Below are positions 5,718 through 9,031 of a stretch of 9,031 nt of DNA, one piece after another. Numbering within the stretch: the first letter of the stretch is position 1; the number at the start of each line of letters is the position of its first letter. Under the pieces are notes generated by a model. The model was given only the letters and a program-made list of their open reading frames with translations. It ran no database searches and was not told where the DNA came from. Origin of the DNA: Methanoregula sp. (GTDB taxonomy: Archaea; Halobacteriota; Methanomicrobia; Methanomicrobiales; Methanospirillaceae); the NCBI GenBank assembly GCA_022710665.1, contig JAKLGN010000043.1:1-9031 (forward strand). Direction: 5' to 3'. The translations under genes and the position numbers were made by a program.

Positions 5718-6635
5718 TCAGCGGATCATCCGTTGGATGGCCATCACGAGGATATCTTTTGCTCCTGCACGCCTCAACTGGTTGATAAGGGTATAGACCC
5801 GCTCCTCGTTCACTACCGCGTGAACAGCAACAAGGCCTTCAGACGAGGCAACATCCATTACCGTCGGACCCGAGAGTCCGGGCAGCAGACTCCGAACAAT
5901 GTCGAGAGAGGTGCGTTTCACGTTCATCATCAGGTAACACTGGCCCCGCGCGCGGATAACGCTCTCAAGGGCAAGATGAATCTCATCAATCTTCTCTTTC
6001 TTGCTCACAAGCGATCTTCGGTTTGCGATCAGATGGGTAGACGTCACAAGCACCTCGTCGATGACCCGAAGACGGTTGGTTTTTAAGGTGGTACCTGAAC
6101 TTGAGAGATCGATGATTGCGTCAGCAATCCCAAGGTGGGGCGCTGCTTCACAGGCCCCTCCGACAAGGACCACATCGACATCGATCTTCTGCCGTGCAAA
6201 ATAGGCACGGGTGATGGTCGGAAACTCCGTGGCTACCTTGTGACCGGCAAGCTGCTGAGCGGTTGTTATTTTTGAATCCTCATGCACGGCAAGCACGAGC
6301 CGGGCTTTACCGGACTGGAGGTCGAGCAGTTCCTGTACATCGGATCCGCGCTCAACCACCATATCGTGGCCGGTGATCCCAAGGTCAGCAGCCCCGTTGG
6401 CAACATATTCCGGAATATCCACCGGCCGGGCAAAGAGGACCTCGACATGTGGATCAAGAGTTCTGGTGATAAGGCGGCGCTGTTCACCGGCTTCTGCAAG
6501 GTGGAGACCGCTTTTCTCAACCAGGTCCATAATTGGTGCCGCAATCCGTCCTTTGTTGGGAATAGCAAGCCGAACAATATCGGAAAACGGGGTTGTGTTG
6601 CCGGTTTTTTTCCCGGCATTTTTTACAGGCGGCAT
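5718..6635 (-). CDS. hisG: ATP phosphoribosyltransferase, long form
   Basis: HisG joins ATP and PRPP to form phosphoribosyl-ATP, the first committed step of histidine synthesis and the usual feedback point. The 305-aa product is the long form. The catalytic part starts at [11 protein letters not shown] (21-31), includes [11 protein letters not shown] (83-93), and carries the family signature [18 protein letters not shown] (160-177) with the PRPP-site SSSGTTL (178-184). A C-terminal regulatory domain spans roughly 230-305 ([20 protein letters not shown] onward), the domain that binds histidine in long-form enzymes, so no HisZ partner is expected. About 20 residues precede the usual N terminus ([12 protein letters not shown] onward); no other in-frame ATG, GTG or TTG lies between. 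The start is 8 nt after the mat stop with no Shine-Dalgarno sequence, so expression probably depends on coupling to mat. Confidence 0.96.
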   Translation of the reverse strand: MPPVKNAGKKTGNTTPFSDIVRLAIPNKGRIAAPIMDLVEKSGLHLAEAGEQRRLITRTLDPHVEVLFARPVDIPEYVANGAADLGITGHDMVVERGSDVQELLDLQSGKARLVLAVHEDSKITTAQQLAGHKVATEFPTITRAYFARQKIDVDVVLVGGACEAAPHLGIADAIIDLSSSGTTLKTNRLRVIDEVLVTSTHLIANRRSLVSKKEKIDEIHLALESVIRARGQCYLMMNVKRTSLDIVRSLLPGLSGPTVMDVASSEGLVAVHAVVNEERVYTLINQLRRAGAKDILVMAIQRMIR

Positions 6636-6643
6636 TTTTCGTA

Positions 6644-7846
6644 TCAGAATGTCTTGAGTTTGCCGGCAATGACCTTTTCCGTAATGCTGGTAATGTTTGC
6701 CAGCTGATCATCGACAATCCCGTAGATCTCATCGTTGATGTCCTTCAGTTTCATCCCATGAGCGGGCAGGATCTGGATACTTGCTACGAGTGGCTTGTCG
6801 ATCGGCTTGCCGATCTGGGAGAGGAGCCGTACATACATCTCCTCAATCCCGTCAACTTTCCTGACACATTCCTGAGCGATCTGGGTTGAGAGGAGATTGT
6901 ACATCTTGCCGATGTGGTTGATCGGATTTTTACCGCTCGTTGCTTCCATGCTCATCGGGCGGTTGGGTGTGATGAGCCCATTGCAGCGGTTGCCACGGCC
7001 TACCGAACCATCATCTCCCATCTCAGCGGAAGTCCCGGTAACGGTCAAAAAGACACTCTTTTTCCGTATGTCGTCAGCGGTATTGACCTGCACCATGACC
7101 TTGCGCTTTGTGCTCTTTTCCGCAACCAAACCAATCTGTTCTTTCAAAATGCCCATGTATTCCTGGTATTCCCTGATATCAGCACAATGCCGGTCAACAA
7201 TGGCGCATGCAATCGTGAGGGTGATTGTATCACGGTCCCGCAATCCCATAATCTTGATGTCCTGACCTATGGCAGGGTATTTTTTCCTGAGTTTCGTGTC
7301 AATGAAGTCCGCTGAGTTCCTGATAATTGTCTCGACTTCCGAGAAGGGGGCGTGCCCGACACCGAATGAAGTATCGTTCGAACGGGGCACCCTCCCGTTG
7401 CCCAGCTTGAAAACATCCCGGAGATCGGTCGAGCCCGTGCCGAGACGGCAATCGATCATCAGATCGCGGCTGGTATTGAGGTCCGGGAGGATCTTGTGAA
7501 GGTACTTTGTCGCGGCCTCAACCGCAACAGCATCGGCAGGTATTGTTACCCCGTTGAACTGTTTGGTTGCCCTTCCGTCGATAAGAATAAAGATGGGGCG
7601 GATCATCCTGCCGCCACCGAACTTCGGGTCTGACTCCCCGGCAACAACCTCCCCCTGGTCGGTATTGTGGTGGAGGACAACGCCAAACTCGTCAAGGTAG
7701 GTCCTGCAGAGCGCCTGACTGATGGATTCTGCAATACCGTCGGCGATACTGTCGGGATGGCCGAGACATTTGCGCTCGACAAGTTCATTCCGTTGTTTTT
7801 CAAGGGGGATCTGGTTCAATGCTTCGATATGGATGTTTCTCTTCAT
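6644..7846 (-). CDS. mat: S-adenosylmethionine synthase, archaeal type
   Basis: This enzyme makes S-adenosylmethionine from methionine and ATP in the cytoplasm. The 400-aa product belongs to the archaeal MAT family, which is strongly diverged from bacterial MetK. Motifs seen are ERKCLGHPDSIADGIAE (24-40), HHNTDQGEVVAG (59-70), KFGGGRMIRP (75-84), the phosphate-loop-like GDDGSVGRGNR (277-287), and a highly conserved block from PMSMEATSGKNPINH (297-311). Length is normal for the family. The ATG has a Shine-Dalgarno sequence GAGGAG on the minus strand (7851-7856), 4 nt away. It is the first gene of the operon, with a TATA box about 46-51 nt upstream. Joining mat to three his genes is not a textbook arrangement; both MAT and HisG consume ATP, but a regulatory link is inference. 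Confidence 0.97.
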   Translation of the reverse strand: MKRNIHIEALNQIPLEKQRNELVERKCLGHPDSIADGIAESISQALCRTYLDEFGVVLHHNTDQGEVVAGESDPKFGGGRMIRPIFILIDGRATKQFNGVTIPADAVAVEAATKYLHKILPDLNTSRDLMIDCRLGTGSTDLRDVFKLGNGRVPRSNDTSFGVGHAPFSEVETIIRNSADFIDTKLRKKYPAIGQDIKIMGLRDRDTITLTIACAIVDRHCADIREYQEYMGILKEQIGLVAEKSTKRKVMVQVNTADDIRKKSVFLTVTGTSAEMGDDGSVGRGNRCNGLITPNRPMSMEATSGKNPINHIGKMYNLLSTQIAQECVRKVDGIEEMYVRLLSQIGKPIDKPLVASIQILPAHGMKLKDINDEIYGIVDDQLANITSITEKVIAGKLKTF

Positions 7847-7889
7847 TGAGCTCCTCGTGACACTTCGTTAGTATACAAGGGACTGGTGT

Positions 7890-7906
7890 TCTTATAACAT
7901 TTCTCA
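7890..7906 (-). promoter_or_regulatory. BRE/TATA promoter of the mat-hisGAB operon
   Basis: On the minus strand the sequence reads gagaaatgttataagaa, a purine-rich BRE-like segment followed by TTATAA (7892-7897). Initiation about 25 nt downstream would fall near 7870, giving a leader of about 24 nt that includes the GAGGAG ribosome-binding site. The palindrome GTATAC (7871-7876) sits at the predicted start point. Confidence 0.65.
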
Positions 7907-7912
7907 TTCAGC

Positions 7913-7933
7913 AATAATGAGCTCACAATTATT
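7913..7933. promoter_or_regulatory. Candidate operator with TGAGCTCA palindrome upstream of mat
   Basis: The perfect 8-bp palindrome TGAGCTCA (7918-7925) is flanked by AATAA (7913-7917) and TTATT (7929-7933). It lies about 20 bp upstream of the mat TATA box. A second TGAGCTC occurs at 7847-7853, between the ribosome-binding site and the start codon. A regulator site is speculation from symmetry and position. Confidence 0.25.
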
Positions 7934-7958
7934 ACCCAAAGTAATTTTTTTTTAAACC

Positions 7959-8138
7959 ATGAAACGCCGGCTCTGGAGAGTTCCATGCAACATGAAGACG
8001 CTCATGAGGACTCCGCTGAAGCATAGCCCAGCATGCGATGACGATGTGGTCGCTGTAACCGACACCGTCCCCTCGCAATGCGTCCCGTCACACAACGAAG
8101 GACTATCTGGCGCAGGAGGGAGGGATTACAACCAATAA
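7959..8138 (+). CDS. Possible small protein, 59 aa, unrecognised
   Basis: An open frame runs from ATG 7959 to TAA 8136-8138. It begins MKRRLWRVPCNMKTLM and includes a DDDVVAVTDTV segment near the middle; it contains three cysteines and no membrane segment or domain that I recognise. In-frame ATG 7992 would give a 48-aa form. A T-rich TTTAAA (7951-7956) precedes it, too close to serve ATG 7959 but about 38 nt before ATG 7992. I see no strong Shine-Dalgarno sequence for either start. It is as likely to be chance or repeat-derived DNA as a real gene. Confidence 0.15.
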   Translation: MKRRLWRVPCNMKTLMRTPLKHSPACDDDVVAVTDTVPSQCVPSHNEGLSGAGGRDYNQ

Positions 8139-8144
8139 AAAGGA

Positions 8145-8161
8145 TTTCTGCAGGGCAGAAA
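8145..8161. repeat. Perfect hairpin, 7-bp stem, 3-nt loop
   Basis: tttctgc-agg-gcagaaa forms a perfect 7-bp stem. It is the first of three short perfect hairpins within 150 bp. Confidence 0.5.
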
Positions 8162-8240
8162 AGCCAAAAAAATTGAAACGTGTTGAAACAGTCAGGAATA
8201 CCAAGGACTGTCAGGACTGCCCGATACGATGAGGAGATCG

Positions 8241-8260
8241 TTTCCTCCCAAAGGAGGAAA
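8241..8260. repeat. Perfect hairpin, 8-bp stem, 4-nt loop
   Basis: tttcctcc-caaa-ggaggaaa forms a perfect 8-bp stem. The right arm contains GGAGG, so if the region were transcribed on plus a Shine-Dalgarno-like sequence would be sequestered; no convincing start codon follows it. Confidence 0.55.
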
Positions 8261-8269
8261 AACAGCTCT

Positions 8270-8290
8270 GGAGAAAACCTCTTTTTCTCC
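8270..8290. repeat. Perfect hairpin, 8-bp stem, 5-nt loop
   Basis: ggagaaaa-cctct-ttttctcc forms a perfect 8-bp stem 9 nt after the previous hairpin. The 3' arm is T-rich on the plus strand. Confidence 0.55.
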
Positions 8291-8341
8291 CCAGGATCGA
8301 ACCCCTTTTTGCCATTCCTGCCCCTATCGTGGGTGAGGGCC

Positions 8342-8361
8342 CATTGCGACAGGATTGTCCT
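8342..8361 (+). repeat. Copy 2 of the 20-bp dispersed motif
   Basis: cattgcgacaggattgtcct matches the copy at 4312-4331 at 18 of 20 positions, both followed by a pyrimidine-rich stretch. Confidence 0.5.
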
Positions 8362-8404
8362 CTTTTCTTTGGGGATATCGCAGAAAACCTTCTTTCGCGA
8401 TTAT

Positions 8405-8428
8405 CGCAATGCGGGGGCTGCCATTGCG
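8405..8428. repeat. Inverted CATTGCG heptamer pair
   Basis: cgcaatg (8405-8411) and cattgcg (8422-8428) are perfect inverted copies around a 10-nt GC-rich spacer. The same heptamer starts the 20-bp motif and also occurs inverted at 8074-8080. Confidence 0.4.
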
Positions 8429-8494
8429 GCGGGGCAGAGAATGAGCGGAGACCCGGGTGTGTCTCTCCGATGATTTCTGCAGATCCGGAAAAAT

Positions 8495-9028
8495 TTATCT
8501 TCTGAGGAATTTATGGAGGATAGTCATCTCGCTTCCCTTGGGAGCTCTCTTTACCGGGGGTTTGGTAGGTTGCGGCTTTTCATCCTCGATCTCATCCTCA
8601 TCAGGCTCTTTTGTCCGTGGCGAAGAAACCGGTCTCCGTTCGGGTATCACGGTATCTGCAGGAACAGATCTTCTCTCAAGGGTGGCCGGCGCGAAGCGGG
8701 GGTTGGGAAGGGTCCGGTTCTGGCCCAGCCGTGTTCCGCACCCGGGGCAGAAATTAGCTTCCGGGGGAATCTTCTTCCCGCAGTTATGACAGAACTGGGG
8801 CATATCCACGGGCTCTTCATGGACCGGGGGCTGGTGGACTTTCTCATGGATGATCGGCCTGCGGGGTGGTTCTGCTGCGATTTCTGCGGGTTCCGGTTCC
8901 ACGACCGGGCGCCGCATGACATGTTCTGAGATATTCCGTTTCACCGGGCGGACCTGAGGTTGTGCCAGGGGTTTTAAGGCGCTTTTCATTGCAACTTTCA
9001 TTGCGGACTGAACTTCAGGTTTTTTCAC
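8495..9028 (-). CDS. Proline-rich zinc-ribbon protein, 5' end uncertain
   Basis: The frame encodes 177 residues from a GTG at 9028, but it stays open to the window edge, so the true start may lie outside; ATG 9001 is another option. A single zinc ribbon FCHNCGKKIPPEANFCPGCG lies at 79-98, with Cys80, Cys83, Cys94 and Cys97 as the four zinc ligands in the small C-x2-C...C-x2-C pattern. The flanks (about 20-75 and 105-165) are rich in Pro, Arg, Glu and Lys and look disordered, including an acidic run EPDEDEIEDE (141-150). The C terminus is a basic ILHKFLRR. No membrane segment or signal peptide is seen. Such ribbons occur in many archaeal proteins of unknown role; an adaptor or nucleic-acid-binding function is guesswork. 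Downstream it ends in AT-rich DNA with a weak T5. Confidence 0.72.
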   Translation of the reverse strand: MKKPEVQSAMKVAMKSALKPLAQPQVRPVKRNISEHVMRRPVVEPEPAEIAAEPPRRPIIHEKVHQPPVHEEPVDMPQFCHNCGKKIPPEANFCPGCGTRLGQNRTLPNPRFAPATLERRSVPADTVIPERRPVSSPRTKEPDEDEIEDEKPQPTKPPVKRAPKGSEMTILHKFLRR

Positions 9029-9031
9029 AGA

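Larger units (their letters stand above)
7934..8494. other. Long gene-poor region with hairpins and repeats
   Basis: Between the mat control region and the zinc-ribbon gene I find no recognisable gene. The stretch contains a weak stem followed by T9 (7945-7953), the doubtful 59-codon frame, a TTGAAAC direct repeat with 10-nt period (8173-8189), three perfect hairpins between 8145 and 8290, an inverted CATTGCG pair (8405-8428), a copy of the 20-bp motif (8342-8361), and the 11-mer gattctgcag-like gatttctgcag at both 8143-8153 and 8472-8482. A noncoding RNA or repeat remnant is possible; nothing decides it. Confidence 0.5.

Noticed and set aside
7931..7953. Intrinsic-terminator-like stem (attac-ccaaa-gtaat) with T9 on the plus strand
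   Set aside because: The stem is only 5 A/T-rich base pairs, and no plus-strand gene precedes it, because mat is transcribed away on the minus strand. It is recorded only as part of the gap.
8173..8189. CRISPR-repeat-like TTGAAAC ends
   Set aside because: TTGAAAC resembles the end of some archaeal CRISPR repeats, but there are only two 7-mers 3 nt apart, with no spacers and no cas genes.
8291..8304. tRNA T-arm-like sequence on the minus strand (ggggttcgatcc)
   Set aside because: The bases flanking the loop do not pair into a 5-bp T stem, and no anticodon arm, D arm or acceptor stem is found nearby. It is not a tRNA, and I see no second copy to suggest an attachment site.
8180..8473. 97-codon plus-strand open frame in the large gap
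   Set aside because: It runs straight through two perfect hairpins, the 20-bp repeat and the CATTGCG pair, has no clear ribosome-binding site, and its translation shows no domain. It is probably not a gene, though not excluded.
7847..8494. Insertion sequence or transposase remnant
   Set aside because: I looked for terminal inverted repeats, target-site duplications and transposase-like peptides in the gap and found none.
1..9031. Defence island, biosynthetic cluster or other new multi-gene system
   Set aside because: Every confident gene belongs to a known housekeeping, methanogenesis-marker or histidine/SAM category. Only the zinc-ribbon protein and the gaps are unexplained, which is not enough to claim a system.

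Overview
This window comes from a methanogenic archaeon, most likely of the order Methanomicrobiales (a Methanoregula-like lineage is my best guess). The evidence is an archaeal clamp-loader large subunit, an archaeal-type S-adenosylmethionine synthase, an HMf-type histone, two methanogen-specific marker proteins, and promoters with BRE/TATA boxes and T-rich terminators. The protein assignments rest on recognised motifs; the order-level placement is inference from overall style.

Layout. (1) 2-403 (+): 3' part of a UPF0146 gene, converging on and overlapping rfcL (376-1809, -), the replication factor C large subunit. (2) A 78-bp divergent gap, then a translationally linked pair on +: methanogenesis marker 2 (1888-2916, PurM/AIR-synthase fold) and marker 4/MtxX (2901-3665). 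(3) A monocistronic archaeal histone gene (3862-4065, +) with a textbook promoter. (4) A 361-bp convergent gap with T-tract terminators from both sides and a GC-rich inverted repeat. (5) A four-gene operon on the minus strand, transcribed mat-hisG-hisA-hisB (7846 down to 4427), with 8-nt, 5-nt and -4-nt junctions. (6) A gene-poor stretch of about 650 bp (7847-8494) holding the mat promoter and several perfect short hairpins, plus a copy of a 20-bp motif also found in the 4066-4426 gap. (7) A proline-rich zinc-ribbon protein (8495-9028, -) whose 5' end may lie beyond the window.

How the genes relate. RfcL and the histone concern DNA replication and packaging. The marker pair is tied to methanogenesis but its chemistry is unproven. 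The operon couples SAM synthesis with three histidine steps: HisG (step 1), HisA (phosphoribosyl isomerisation) and HisB (dehydration). I see no defence system, mobile element, CRISPR array or RNA gene. No convincing new multi-gene system is present. The points most worth checking are the rfcL/UPF0146 overlap, which falls exactly on the PIP box and whose neighbouring lysine codons make T tracts on the other strand, and the structured, repeat-bearing intergenic DNA.
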